DNA of 64,000 nucleotides from Epinephelus fuscoguttatus (GCF_011397635.1 NC_064764.1:38352777-38416776), one strand, 5' to 3'; counted from the stretch's first letter, positions 24,716 through 36,433 are shown. Numbers and translations are program-made. Notes: a model not told the origin generated them from the letters alone.

Positions 24716-25075
24716 CTGCATTGTAAGGAAGAGTCACAACCATCATAAACTATCTCTAGGTAGTCACCCTGTTTCATATCAGCTCTTAAAATCCCACATA
24801 TATTACAGATATGAAGTGCAGTGTTTTTCTGTGATAGGAACCATTTGAATCCAGCACAACAAGGAGCTACTGAGGTTATCTATTCATTAGAGTTGTGTCT
24901 TTTCTGTTGCAAACAAAGATTACTGACCTGCTCTGCTCCTTTTTCACAGGGAAAAATATGCCCCTGATCAGCCATATTTTCCTGCCATAAACTTTATTAT
25001 TAACTTTTGTGTTTTAAATTAGATTATCAGAAAAAACAAAGCATGTTACTTTTCAGCACAGGGATCTCAGAGTCA
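24716..25075 (+). repeat. Orphan TAAR 3'-flank remnant
   Basis: Diverged but clear match to the 3' flank of the whole receptors (for example 29,795-30,170): tgtaaggaagagtcacaac, ataaactatctctaggtagt, gttgcaaacaaagattactg, ttttcctgccataa, gcatgttacttttcagcaca. No receptor lies directly upstream, so the coding part of this older unit has been lost. It runs straight into the 5' flank of copy 2. Confidence 0.65.
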
Positions 25076-25197
25076 AACAGAGGTTGTCATAAGAAGGAGG
25101 GTAGGAATTATGAGAACATGAGACAGGTAAATCATTTAAATGACTCGGGTTTGTTCAAGAAGCTGCCAGGGCTGCAGCTCTCTGAAGATCTCCGAAG

Positions 25198-25658
25198 ATG
25201 GAGGTTGAGCAGAACTCTGGTTTCCACAACTCCTCAACACTTCCTGCAGGAAGCCCACCACTTCTTGGACAGAAACAATGCTCCTTAACATTGTGGTGTA
25301 CTCCATCTCTCTGCTCACTGTGGCTCTCAACCTGCTCGTCATCATCGCAGTCTCCCAGTTCAGGCAGAGATTAACTCCTCAGCTTCTCTCAACATGCTTT
25401 GTAGCTTAAAAATGTGAACAGCTACTGTAGATTTAAAAGAAATGAAATGTTTTGCATACTGGTTTTAGTTGTTTTGTCGTTTTTGTCATTCTGAGGACTT
25501 GTTCGGTTCATGATGTTTTTCCTCTTTCTCTCCAGGCAGCTCCACACACCCACCAACATTCTCCTCCTCTCTCTGGCTGTCTCAGACTTTCTTGTGGGCC
25601 TTGTGGTGATACCAGGAGAAGTCTTCCTAAAAACATGGTGCTTCTGTTTGGTGACATA
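25198..25658 (+). pseudogene. taar: TAAR copy 2, truncated receptor pseudogene
   Basis: Exon 1 (25,198-25,363) is 7 bp shorter than in whole copies, lacking bases corresponding to gacggag after the start, so its frame is lost within a few codons. Nucleotide identity continues through TM1 to the cag|gc donor. Exon 2 starts at 25,536 after ctccag and reads [31 protein letters not shown] up to about 25,658, where similarity to the other copies stops; TM3 to TM7 are absent. What follows is unrelated non-coding sequence. Confidence 0.85.
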
Positions 25659-26930
25659 TTCAAAGTCTAAAATTTTAGCTGCCAAACTCTGGTTGAGATG
25701 ACACAGAATGACCCTCGAGCATCTACAGGGTAAGTAGCCAGATAACTAAGTGCCAAATGACAACCCTGAACACTAAAAGTTCAGTAAAACACCATTCCTG
25801 TTAGAAAGTTATTTGCACACAAAATGGAATGGAAGTAACAAGGTAACAGGGTAATAAGCCACATAATTTAATTTAATGGCATGAAGACAGAAAATGACAC
25901 AACACTAAACATATCAACATCAAGATGTATTTTACATTTTAGTCAAATATGACAGTACAGATGTGCAAAATGAATCAAATATTTTTTAGCCTTCTCCCTG
26001 TGCTACCTATTGCAATACAGACAAAAAACATTGTAGTAGTTCTGAAACAGCTGTAAAAATAAATCTTGGGGTCACTCTTATCCTATAGATATTTCCTTAT
26101 CCAGTTATAATTTCTCCTTACCTGTGAAGCCTTGGGCTGATAATTGGTGCTGCTGTCAGGTCCCTGTCCTGGTTTCTCCCTGTCCCTCTTCTACCTATTG
26201 CAATAATATAGAAAATAAATGTGCAAAGCAAAATTTAAAAATAGATTAAGAATAGTAGTGGTGACAGAGCTGTGGAAATCAATCGCAAAGTCACTTTTAT
26301 GCGATAAATATTTTTTTCTCAGCCAGTTATATTCTCTCCCCACCTGTGAAGACCCTGCATGATCATCCTTGCTGGTCTCTGGTCCACTGTCTCCTCCCTG
26401 ACCCTGCACTTTCTATTGTAGCAATAAAGATTAAAAAAATATGTGAAAGCAATAGTGAGCACAAGTTCTGTGCAAAAATTAAGGAGGAGAGGGTTTTTTT
26501 CCTAACATGAAACTAGCTAGCATGTGCTTTAACATAACATTAGCATTCTTGTTAACTAGCTTACCTTGATATATTGGCCTTTATTAATTAGTCATCATTT
26601 AGCTAACATTATCTACATGCAACAGCATTACTCAACTTACACAGTTTGTTTGGAAGAAACTGTGCAAGGTTTTTTGCTTCTTAATGGCTGGTTTGCTGAA
26701 CATAGTTAACACACAGCAGCACTGCCCAGTAGCACGTCTCGTCTGTGCAATTGATTCTGATCACAACTCGACAGCATGTATGCGCCTGGCGCTGTCTACT
26801 CATGGTATGTTTAAAGACGGCTTGGAAAAACACGTTACCACATGTTAAAAACAACAGTGGTAACAGCTGTAAAAAGTGCGGGGAACAGAGGGCACAGATG
26901 CAGGAAGTGCTGGGGACATGACCAGAACTG
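25659..26930. other. Non-coding, includes imperfect tandem repeats
   Basis: Between 25,985 and 26,430 about three degenerate units of roughly 200 bp occur, each with a tccctgt-type pyrimidine block followed by ctattgcaata/ctattgtagcaata. No gene supported. Confidence 0.4.
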
Positions 26931-28288
26931 AACCAGATTGAGCCATGACCTAAACTTGCAAGGGTTGAGTGACAAGCAATAGACATGCTGAACACCACAT
27001 TTCCAAGGTCATCAAGGAACACACAAAAATGTAGGTGTGTCATGCTTAGAAGGGAGTCAGGTGCAACACAACTGACACACCAAACCCTTTCCACCAGTCC
27101 CCTGTTGTCCCAGCGAGCACAGATTCAGAAAAAAAGCTCCACAAGTCCAAATGGTAGAACCATATGAAGAGCATAGTGGAACATGACGCTGCCATACCTT
27201 TGTCCACCACACTCACCCAATAAACAAGGCCGTATAAACTGCAACACTTTGTGTAGACTGTGCATTGACCACTGTGGGAGGGTCACTGTCCACACTTTTG
27301 CCTTTACAAAAGGTGTCATTTGTTTTAATCAAAACATTTTTAATAATGGGTCCAGAGTGAAAGAGCTATTGGCCACAGGCTTTGCAATGGGCTATACTGA
27401 AAGGTCGACAGAAGGAGGCCCTTTGGGGAAGAAAAGAGTGCTGCAGTCATGGGGAACAGGAGGTACGATGATGGACCAAGATGGCTTTACATGTACAATT
27501 TAGGGCTCAGTGTCTCTCCACATTCTGCCCATAAACAGTTATCTACCTATTTATTTGAAGTCTGTTCACTCAAAACAGTCTAGCATACCTAACAAACAGC
27601 CAACATGAACTTTTGGATATTGGATCTCCCAATTTTGAAAACTTGATTAGGTATCTCCAGCTCATTCCAAATATTGCCAAGGCATCAGAGGTTACTAACA
27701 TGGCTCCACCAACTGTAACTAACTGTAACTACAGTTAGAACAGTTAAGTGGGTCAGAGAGAACACACTCTGTACTAGAGCACTGTTTGCCACTCAAGAGT
27801 GTGGATGTACTAAGAGGTAAGCCTGCTGCTGAAGAGATGCAACACTGATTTCAGGGATCAGGTGATGGTCAAGCCTACAGTTTATCCATGGCTAACCTCA
27901 TGAGGGGCATTAGAAGGGCCAAGCACAGCTAGAAGCTAAGGACTTGACAACTCCGACCCCCAAAGCATCCAAGCCATCACTGATTACGAAAACCAACATC
28001 CCTCACCCTCTCCTCCACAAGTGTGTGCACCACATTGCGCAGGATTAATGCACGTAAATCTGCTGGCGTCCCAGCAGAAGAAGATAGTGAGAGAGGAAGA
28101 GTTGCAGGGAAAGTGATGAAGATGATGGCGTAATGTGCAGAGCAAGGAAGGATAGGCATCAGAGTCCAACAGAGGTTGAGAGAAAAAAGGAGGGAGGAAT
28201 TATGAGAATGTGAGGCAGGTAAATCAGTATATGACTCGGGTTTGTTCAGGAAGCTGGCAGACCTGCAGCTCTCTGCAGATCTTTGAAG
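26931..28288 (+). repeat. 5' flanking block of TAAR unit 3
   Basis: Matches the 5' blocks of units 4-6 (31,480 on, 42,100 on, 51,700 on): gaaccagat-gagcca, caatagacat-ctgaacaccacatttcc, aggtgtgtcatgctta, and the mirror-like segment around 27,380-27,560. It lacks the Penelope-like insertion found in units 4-7. The last 130 bp (gaggaattatgagaatgtga, cagtatatgac, gttcaggaagctggcag) are the conserved promoter-proximal part. Confidence 0.6.
28228..28236 (+). promoter_or_regulatory. Putative TATA-like element of TAAR copy 3, conserved in the array
   Basis: The word gtatatgac lies 61 bp before the start codon and is kept at similar places before copies 4 (37,381), 5 (43,899), 6 (53,598) and 7 (59,879). 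Copy 1 has ttatatgac at 16,424. Since flanks are recent duplicates, conservation among 3-7 is weak evidence; the match in diverged copy 1 is better. No experimental start site is known here. Confidence 0.35.
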
Positions 28289-29657
28289 ATGGAGGTTGAG
28301 GACGGAGCAGAGCTCTGCTTTCCACAACTCCTCAACACCTCCTGCAGGAAGCCCACCACTTCTTGGCCTGAAACAATGCTCATTATCATTGTGATGTACT
28401 TCATCTCTGTGTTTACCGTGACTCTCAACCTGCTCGTCATCATTGCAGTCTCCCACTTCAGGCAGAGATTAACTCCTCAACTTCTCTCTACATGCTTTGT
28501 AGCTTAAAAATGTGAACAGTTACTGTAGATTTAAAAACAATGTATTTGAGCTAGTGCTGAATAATGTTGCACCTCAGACAGTTTAATCATATTATAAGTC
28601 ATATTTTACCATTTTTTGCACCATAAAGCTCAAATGTGTTTCATGTACCATCTCCTGCCAATATTTAACATTGCTCTCTATTCACCTTGACATCAAACAA
28701 GTTATTTCAATTGTCTACAATTAACCATATCTTAACTATAGATGTGACAGAAATATTTTGCATAAACATTTTAGTTGTTTTGTCATTTAGATCTGAGCCT
28801 GAACCTGTTGGGTTCATGATGTTTTTCTCTTTCCTTCCAGGCAGCTCCACACACCCACCAACATCCTCCTCCTCTCTCTGGCTGTCTCAGACTTTCTCAT
28901 GGGCCTTGTGGTGATACCAGGTGTACTTGGCCTAAAAACATCCTGCTGGCTCTTTGGTGACATTGCGTGTACTTTGTGTCATTATACTTGCTTAATCATT
29001 ATATCTTCTTCAGTAGGAGACATGGTGCTCATATCAGTTGATCGCTATGTGGCTATTTGTGACCCTCTGCATTACACCAACAGAATCACTGTGAAAAGCG
29101 TTAAATTCTGTGTGTGTCTGTGTTGGCTCAGTGCTGCTCTATACTGCTTTCATTTTATAAAGGATGACCTGACTCAACCAGGCAGGTATAATTCCTGCCA
29201 TGGAGAGTGTGTAATTGTCATTAACTATCTTTCAGGAGCTATTGATCTTTTTATAAGTTTTATTGCTCCCATTACTGTTGTCATCGTTCTGTACATGAGA
29301 GTATTTGCTGTGGCTGTGTCTCAGGCTCGTGCCATGCGCTCTCACATCACAGCTGTCACTCTCCAGCTTTCAGTGAGTCAAAAAAAAAAGAAATCGGAGC
29401 TGAAAGCAGCCAGGACTCTTGGTGTTCTTGTAGTTGTGTTTCTAATATGTTATTGCCCATATTACTGTGTCGCTCTTGCAGGTGACAACCTGGCCAACAG
29501 TTTCTTTGTATTTGCTGTGGAATGTCTGCTCTATTTTAACTCATGTCTTAATCCATTGATCTATGCCTTGTGTTATTCCTGGTTTAGAAAAGCAGTTAAA
29601 CTCATTGTCAGTCTTCAGATTCTGCAGCCTGGCTCCTGTGAGACCAACATACTGTAG
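28289..29657 (+). CDS. taar: TAAR copy 3, olfactory trace amine-associated receptor (13c-like)
   Basis: Seven-transmembrane amine-type odorant receptor, expected at the surface of olfactory sensory neurons and coupled to G protein. Exons 28,289-28,461 and 28,841-29,657 give 329 residues; the intron has GC...AG ends and joins within Arg58 ([11 protein letters not shown]). Start MEVEDGAELCFPQLL; sequon NTS at 16. TM1 is about 30-52, TM2 62-84. TM3 has Cys at 3.32 (residue 108) in place of the usual Asp, then the DRY motif (VDRYVAICDPLHY). Asp193 sits at 5.42 in SGAIDLFISFIAP. TM6 reads YCPYY with no Trp at 6.48. TM7 carries NSCLNPLIYALCYSWF, matching the TAAR fingerprint NSxxNPxxYxxxYxWF. Its extracellular loop 2 (IKDDLTQPGRYNSCHGE) resembles copies 6 and 7. 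Intact; family certain, ligand unknown. Confidence 0.93.
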
Positions 29658-31000
29658 AGAGGCTGTGGAGTGACTGAAATGAGGCCTGCTCTGTGGACAA
29701 TTGAATGCATTTGTTCATGTTGCTCAGTGAGTGAATGATCAAATACAGACAGTGTCTTTCAGTCTGAATTGTATCTGATCAACAGTCGAAAGGCCTGCAT
29801 TGTAAGAAAGAGTCACAAGCACCATAAACTGTCCCTAGGTAATCACCCGGTTTCATGTCTCATAAAATCCTATGTGTATTACACATATGAAGAGTCTTCT
29901 TTCTTTGTGATAGGAAACATTTCAGCCCAACACAACAACTAAAGCTTTCATTTCTATCATTTATTTATATTCAAAGCATCATCTCAGTGAATTGTGGCCA
30001 TTTTGTTGCAAACAGAGATTACTGGCCTGATGAGGCTCCTTTTTCACAGAGAAAAGATGCTCCAGATTAGCCACACTTTTCCTGCCATAAGAATAACATT
30101 AAGTGTTTTGTTTCAGATAAAACTGTCAGTGGAAACAGATCATGTTCCCTTTCAGAGCAGGGACAAAGGGCATTTTATCATTTCAGCTTAATGTAATTCA
30201 TCACGTTTCTTTACTTCATGACAATTATTTTTCACATTATCCATGCAGTCACACTCAGAAGCATCATGGAGTTTTATTTTGTGGCAAGAAGTAAAACAGA
30301 TTATTTGAAAACACATGATTATCTACAGGTCATCACATCTTTGTAATCAAATCTGCAGAGAAACATACAATGTAAATCAAACAACAGAGGTACATGAAAC
30401 AAGGTACATGAAATGTGATGGGTTGCAATTTAACACCATTTTCTTTTCTTTGAATTCACACAGCATAGCAATTTGTTGTAAAGTGATATCAAATATGATA
30501 ATAAACCAGGCATGTTAATAAAAATTCAGAATGACCTCATGTGTTTTATTGATGTTTCACAACAAGTAATGTAGTTTGGACTGGTCAATTATTACACATT
30601 CAAAACTCTAAAATAAAAAAAAAATCACACTAACAGTAAAGGCTTAATTAATTAATTAATTACAGAGTGGGTGATGATCATTTGAGGGTTGAAGTATTCC
30701 TTTAAGTCATGGAGTGGAATAGCAACAGAATTGTATTTGCACATAAACTGCCTGTTGGAATGAGAAAAGCCCACAGTGTCAATCCTAGTTTGCTTCCAAA
30801 ACTTATTTTATTATTATTTTTAAACACAGTGCACTCAAAACATTTAGTTCAGTACAACACAGTAACATAAAGGTTTTGAATACACCAGACACAAAAAAAA
30901 TGAATCTGTCACTTGACCCTTGTCTGACAGGAAATTTATGTCAGCTTAACATAACTTTTTTTTGTTGTTTGAGCATTTAATTCTATGTCGGTCACGTTTG
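29658..31000 (+). repeat. 3' flanking block of TAAR unit 3
   Basis: About 1.3 kb shared with the region after copies 4 (38,781-40,120) and 5 (45,289-46,641) and, interrupted by insertions, after copies 6 and 7. It contains no supported gene: a 65-codon open frame at 29,994-30,191 begins with GTG rather than ATG. An (attа)-like run (aattaattaattaatta) lies at 30,645-30,661. Confidence 0.7.
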
Positions 31001-32498
31001 TTAAGGATGAACCAAAATGCCGAAACACGACAGATGAGCTGATCTGATGCAAGTCTTTTAATGAAAGGTGAATGATAAAATGGGTCTTGGGGATGGCGAG
31101 CAGGAGTTCCAGCTGAGGGAGGGTGGTGTCTTATCCTGAGGGGCAGACGAAATTGATAGTGATTTTTCATAAATGGTCCTTTTCAGCCCTCTAAACGGAC
31201 TCAGAGCAGTGACTCAGCATATTTTGTTCATATGTGAACACTCCAAGAGAACTCAGACCCTTCTGAAGTGAACTGTACTCATTTTCGGAGGTGGTCTCAG
31301 TTCAGTGGGTACAGTGTGTGGAGCCTGATAAATGAATGCCCCGTCACGACAACACAACATTGACCCAGCCACACTGACCCTGATCGGCTAAAAATGAGTC
31401 GCTGCAGCCCGCCTACTTCTTTTTAACCATGGCTGCTGAATCGGAGACATAAAGGGACCTAGCCAACCCAGGTATTCTGCAACTGAACCAGATAGAGCCA
31501 GTTGAATGAGTTGAGTGACAAGCAATAGACATCCTGAACACCACATTTCCCAGGTCATCAAGGAGCACTTGAACATGTAGGTGTGTCATGCTTAGAGGGG
31601 AGTCAGGTGCAACACAACTGACACACCAAACCCTTGGATGTCTTCAACACTCACCCCCTAAACAAGGCCACATAAACTGCTGCACTATGTGTGGACTTTG
31701 CGTGGACCGCAGTGGGAAGGTCACTGCCCCCTACCTGTAGGCTTGGGAGATGCACTCACAAAGCCATCCCATGTGGCATTCATGAATGGCCACAATGCTG
31801 TGATGCCACTGGCTAAGACTGCTTACACCAGCATGAGCCCCATTCGTTCGTTCATTTGTTTTAATCAAAACATCTTTTACATTAATGCAATGACGGGTCC
31901 AGAGTGAAAGAGCTATAGGCCACAGGGTTTGCAATGGGCTATGCTGAAAGGTGAACAGAGGGAGGTCCTGTAGGGAAGGAACGAGTGCTACAGTCATGGG
32001 GAGCTGGAGGTACGATGATGGACCAAGATGGCTTTACATGTACAATTTAAGGCTCAGTGTCTCTCCACATTCTGTCCATAAGCAGTTATCTGCCTATTTA
32101 ATTGAGGTCTTTTCACTCAAAACAGTCAGCATACCTACAAAACAGCCTACATGAACTTTTGGACATTGTATCTCACAATTTTGAGAACTTGATTATCAAT
32201 CTTCAGCTCACTAAAATATGGCCAAGGCTGCCAACCTGGCTCCACCAATGGATGCACCTGCAGATGGCATTAACCTACAGTTTGAACAGTTAAGTGGGTC
32301 AGAGAGACCACACTCTGTACCAGAGCACCAGTTTGAACACACAGACTGGGGTATGTTTTACACTCAGGACACCCTGGACTCCGACACACATATTGATTTT
32401 TATGCATTCTCCATTCTGGACTACTGCAACACTAACATCAACACTGTCACCACCCTTAAATAGTTCACATTCTCAAATCAGAAGCTGTGGATGTACCA
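31001..32498 (+). repeat. Junction and 5' block of TAAR unit 4
   Basis: 31,050-31,140 corresponds to 40,672-40,760 and 50,264-50,350 (aatgaaaggtgaatgataaaa). 31,180-32,000 corresponds to 41,805-42,740 and 51,405-52,340. 32,000-32,330 corresponds to 27,440-27,770 of unit 3. No gene supported; open frames around 32,218-32,463 have no recognised similarity. Confidence 0.6.
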
Positions 32499-34307
32499 AG
32501 CGGTTATAAGTGCTATATCATAGGCTCAACTGGACTTGCTTTGGTTTCTTGATGACATTTCACCTCTCATCCAGGAGGCTTCTTGTGTTCCAAATGACTG
32601 GTGTTGAGTCGCAGGCTTTAAACTCAGTGTGAGTGTGAACCCTTTTTGAGTCGTTCAGTTCACATGTGACCTCTTAGTTTTAGCGTGGTTATGGTCACAT
32701 GTGAGTCATTGGTCCACCCGGCCATCTTGTGTGTCGATAGGGTTAGATGGGTCCAGGTTACTGGGTTTGAAGTGCACAGGGATGTGGTGTTTGTTGAAGA
32801 TCCTCCTGAGTTTCTCAGATACTCCTGCCACATAGGGAATGATGATGTTGTTTCGTTCTTGTGTCTCTTCCTCTCTGTCTGCTCTGTGTCTGTTAGAGGT
32901 TTAAGCAAAGGCCCAGCTGGAGTAGCCACAGGTTTGAAGTGCTTCCCTGATGTGAGTCTGTTCCTTTGCCTTCTCCCCTGTCCTCGTGGGCACGTTTTCA
33001 GCCCGATGGTTCAGAGTTCTGGTGACTCCCAGCTTAAGCTGCAGTGGGTGGTGAGGCTCGAATAGCACGTATTGGTCCGTGTGTGTAGGTTTTCTGTGCA
33101 CTGCGATATTTAGGCTTCTATCATCTTCAATGCATACTGCACAGTGTAAGAAGGGTAGGTTGTCTTCCCTGACATCCTCCCATGTGAATTTGATGTTGGG
33201 GTCCATTGTATTAATATGTTCTGTGAAGGCTTCCTCTTCCTTAGTTTTGATTTTGATCCAGGTGTCATCCACATATTTGAACCAGTGGCTAGGAGCAGTT
33301 CCTTTGAAGGTGGTTAGAGCTCTTTTCTCCATGTATTCCATGCACAAGTTGGCCACTATTGGACACACTGTTGAGGCCATAGCACAGCCATGCTTTTGTT
33401 GGTAGAAACCCTTACTGTACTTGAAGTAGGTGGTGGTCAAACAGAGATCAAGTAGGTCACAATAGTGGTCTGGGTGAAGTTGGTTCTGTTGGAAAGGGTA
33501 CTGTCCTGTAGCAAACATTTCCTCACTGTCTTTACTGTGACTTTGGTGAGAAAGCAACTAAAAAGTGAAGTGATGTTGTATGATACCATAGTTTCGTCAG
33601 AGTCCAGTGTTATCTCTCTAGTCTTGTTGGTAAAATCCCGAGAGTTCTTGATGTGGTGTGGAGTGTTACCAACCAGGGAAGCTAAGATAATAGCTAGGTG
33701 TTTGAAGATGTTGTATGTGACTGAGCTTATGCTGCTGCTGATGGGTCTTAGCGATGCTCCTTCCTTGTGTCTCTTATGGAGTCCATAGATGCATGGGATG
33801 GCCTCATCAGGGTACAGTCGATAATACAGTGGTTTGTCAATGACTTTGTCCTTTTCCAGTTTTTGTAAAGAATCTATGACCTTCTTTTGTAGCCACTGGT
33901 AGGATCTCACCTCAGTGCCTCATAGGTGTTGTTGTTGCTGAACAGATCAGTGACTTTGGCATGGTTGTCTGCTTTCTTCAGCACCACTTTTGCATCACCC
34001 TTTGTCTGCCGGCAAGATGTTGATGTTCCGGTCTTTCCTCAGTGATGTCAGTGCCTTCATTTCATTGATGGTGAGGTTGGAAGGAGATACTTTTGCACCA
34101 GCGAAGCTACTGATACCTTCAACCTAAGTTGTTCTGCCCCTGGGTCTGCCAGTTTGTTGTGTGAGATAATTGACTCCATTGCTGTGATGAGATCTACAAT
34201 CGGTATCTGCTCTGGCGTTACAGCAAAGATCAGTCCTTTGGCAAGGACATCCTTTTCTGGTTGGATGAGCTCTCTGTGTGGTAAGTTTTTCACCCACTTG
34301 TCATGTA

Positions 34308-35881
34308 CAGTACAGGCCAAAAGTTTGGACACACCTTCTCATTCAATGCGTTTTCTTTATTTTCATGACTATTTACATTGTAGATTCTCACTGAAGGCAT
34401 CAAAACTATGAATGAACACATGTGGAGTTATGTACTTAACAAAAAAAGGTGAAATAACTGAAAACATGTTTTATATTCTAGTTTCTTCAAAATAGCCACC
34501 CTTTGCTCTGATTACTGCTTTGCACACTCTTGGCATTCTCTCCATGAGCTTGTTTAGCACTTGTTGGCCCCTTTGCCTTCACTCTGCGGTCCAGCTCACC
34601 CCAAACCATCTCCATTGGGTTCAGGTCCGGTGACTGTGGAGGCCAGGTCATCTGCCGCAGCGCTCCATCACTCTCCTTCTTGGTCAAATAGCCCTTACAC
34701 AGCCTGGAGGTGTGTTTGGGGTCATTGTCCTGTTGAAAAATAAATGATCGTCCAACTAAACGCAAACCGGATGGGATGGCATGTCGCTGCAGGATGCTGT
34801 GGTAGCCATGCTGGTTCAGTGTGCCTTCAGTTTTGAATAAATCCCCAACAGTGTCACCAGCAAAACACCCCCACACCATCACACCTCCTCCTCCATGCTT
34901 CACAGTGGGAACCAGGCATGTGGAATCCATCTGTTCACCTTTTCTGCGTCTCACAAAGACATGGCGGTTGGAACCAAAGATCTCAAATTTGGACTCATCA
35001 GACCAAAGCACAGATTTCCACTGGTCTAATGTCCATTCCTTGTGTTTCTTGGCCCAAACAAATCTCTTCTGCTTGTTGCCTCCTTAGCAGTGGTTTCCTA
35101 GCAGCTATTTGACCATGAAGGCCTGATTCACGCAGTCTCCTCTTAACAGTTGTTCTAGAGATGGGTCTGCTGGGCTAGAACTCTGTGTGGCATTCATCTG
35201 GTCTCTGATCTGAGCTGCTGTTAACTTGCGATTTCTGAGGCTGGTGACTCGGATGAACTTATCCTCAGAAGCAGAGGTGACTCTTGGTCTTCCTTTCCTG
35301 GAGTCGGTCCTCATGTGTGCCAGTTTCGTTGTAGCGCTTGATGGTTTTTGCGACTCCACTTGGGGACACATTTAAAGTTTTTGCAATTTTCCGGACTGAC
35401 TGACCTTCATTTCTTAAAGTAATGATGGCCACTCGTTTTTCTTTAGTTAGCTGATTGGTTCTTGCCATAATATGAATTTTAACAGTTGTCCAATAGGGCT
35501 GTCGGCTGTGTATTAACCTGACTTCTGCACAACACAACTGATGGTCCCAACCCCATTGATAAAGCAAGAAATTCCACTAATGAACCCTAATAAGGCACAC
35601 CTATGAAGTGGAAACCATTTCAGGTGACTACCTCTTGAAGCTCATGGAGAGAATGCCAAGAGTGTGCAAAGCAGTAATCAGAGCAAAGGGTGGTTATTTT
35701 GAAGAAACTAGAATATAAAACATGTTTTCAGTTATTTCACCTTTTTTTGTTAAGTACATAACTCCACATGTGTTCATTCATAGTTTTGATGCCTTCAGTG
35801 AGAATCTACAATGTAAATAGTCATGAAAATAAAGAAAGCGCATTGAATGAGAAGGTGTGTCCAAACTTTTGGCCTGTACTA
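34308..35881 (-). mobile_element. Tc1-like transposon (nested, about 1.57 kb)
   Basis: It is flanked by TA at 34,306-34,307 and 35,882-35,883. Long terminal inverted repeats of about 240 bp begin cagtacaggccaaaagtttg on the left and are mirrored on the right (caaacttttggcctgtact). Units 5, 6 and 7 have the uninterrupted target tcatgtatgtccc, confirming the ends. The transposase is on the minus strand. Confidence 0.9.
34487..35468 (-). pseudogene. Tc1 transposase, frameshifted
   Basis: N-terminal helix-turn-helix: MARTNQLTKEKRVAIITLRN...SVRKIAKTLNVSPSGVAKTIKRY (35,468-35,280). A second part contains DSRKGRPRVTSASEDKFIRV with a GRPR AT-hook (about 35,310). The catalytic DDE domain (34,487-35,011) retains the first Asp in LWSDESKFEIF, the second in FQQDNDPKHT and the Glu in PDLNPMEMVW. 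The open frame is split by frameshifts near 35,280 and between 35,110 and 35,010, so no functional protein is expected from this copy. Confidence 0.85.
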
Positions 35882-35955
35882 TATGTCCCAGACGTGTTGT
35901 GTTGTGGTCCTTGTTTCTGCAGGTCAGTACTTCTGTTCTACTGTTGTTGTTATGA

Positions 35956-36433
35956 CGAACAACACTAACATCAAGAGTGTCACCATCCTCAAAAAGATAA
36001 CATTCTTAAATTTAGAAGCTGTGGATGTACTAGGAGGTCAGCCTGCTGCTGAAGGGATGCAACACTGATTTCAGGGATCAGGTGATGGTCAGGCCTACAG
36101 TTCATCCGTGGCTAACCACATGAGGGGCATTAAGTGAGCCAAGCCCAGCCAGAAGTGAAGGACGAGACAACTCCAACCCCCAAAGCATCCAAGCCATCAC
36201 AGATCAAAACGACCATCCGCACCCCACACCAGTGACACCTCCTTCCAAAACTGAACAATGCTTTGACAGGGATAACCAGGAGGCCCTCCATCAAGACTGT
36301 GCTCCCTGCCAACCACGACCCCTCACCCTCTCCTCCACCGGTATGTGCACTGCACTGAGCACAATTAATGCATGTAAGGCTGCTGGCATCCCGATATACC
36401 CCAGAAGAAGAGTCAGGCTCATCTATTTGCTGT
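35956..36433 (+). repeat. 5' block of TAAR unit 4, continued
   Basis: Shared with 43,150-43,572, 52,850-53,272 and 57,720-58,034 plus 59,398-59,552 (gaagggatgcaacactgatttc, ggatcaggtgatggtcagg). The first 75 bp resemble 32,428-32,498 on the other side of the Penelope-like insertion. Non-coding. Confidence 0.6.

Larger units (their letters stand above)
32499..35955 (-). mobile_element. Penelope-like retroelement, broken, with a nested Tc1
   Basis: Minus-strand reading gives the N-terminal region (HDKWVKNLPHRELIQPEKDV, FAVTPEQIPIVDLITAMESI) near 34,100-34,300, then a reverse transcriptase in two open frames (33,437-33,910 and 32,901-33,557): YYRLYPDEAIPCIYGL, LRPISSSISSVTYNI, QKHGCAMASTVCP, KYVDDTW, HRKPTHTDQYV. 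These are hallmarks of Penelope-like elements (Poseidon/Neptune type). The 3' tail contains gatgagaggtgaaatg-catcaag, also typical. The C-terminal GIY-YIG endonuclease expected between about 32,750 and 32,800 is not found. The reading is broken in a handful of places. A Tc1 element interrupts it at 34,308-35,881. Shorter remnants of the same insertion occur in units 5, 6 and 7. Confidence 0.8.

Noticed and set aside
29994-30191. A 65-codon open frame kept in the 3' flanks of copies 3, 4 and 5 (also 39,095-39,292 and 45,625-45,822)
   Set aside because: It starts with GTG, has no recognised domain, and its conservation is explained by recent duplication of the flank. In units 6 and 7 the same place is cut by the Harbinger-like element.
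33465-33788. Plus-strand open frame within the Penelope-like element
   Set aside because: Antisense of the reverse transcriptase, which has clear motifs on the minus strand.
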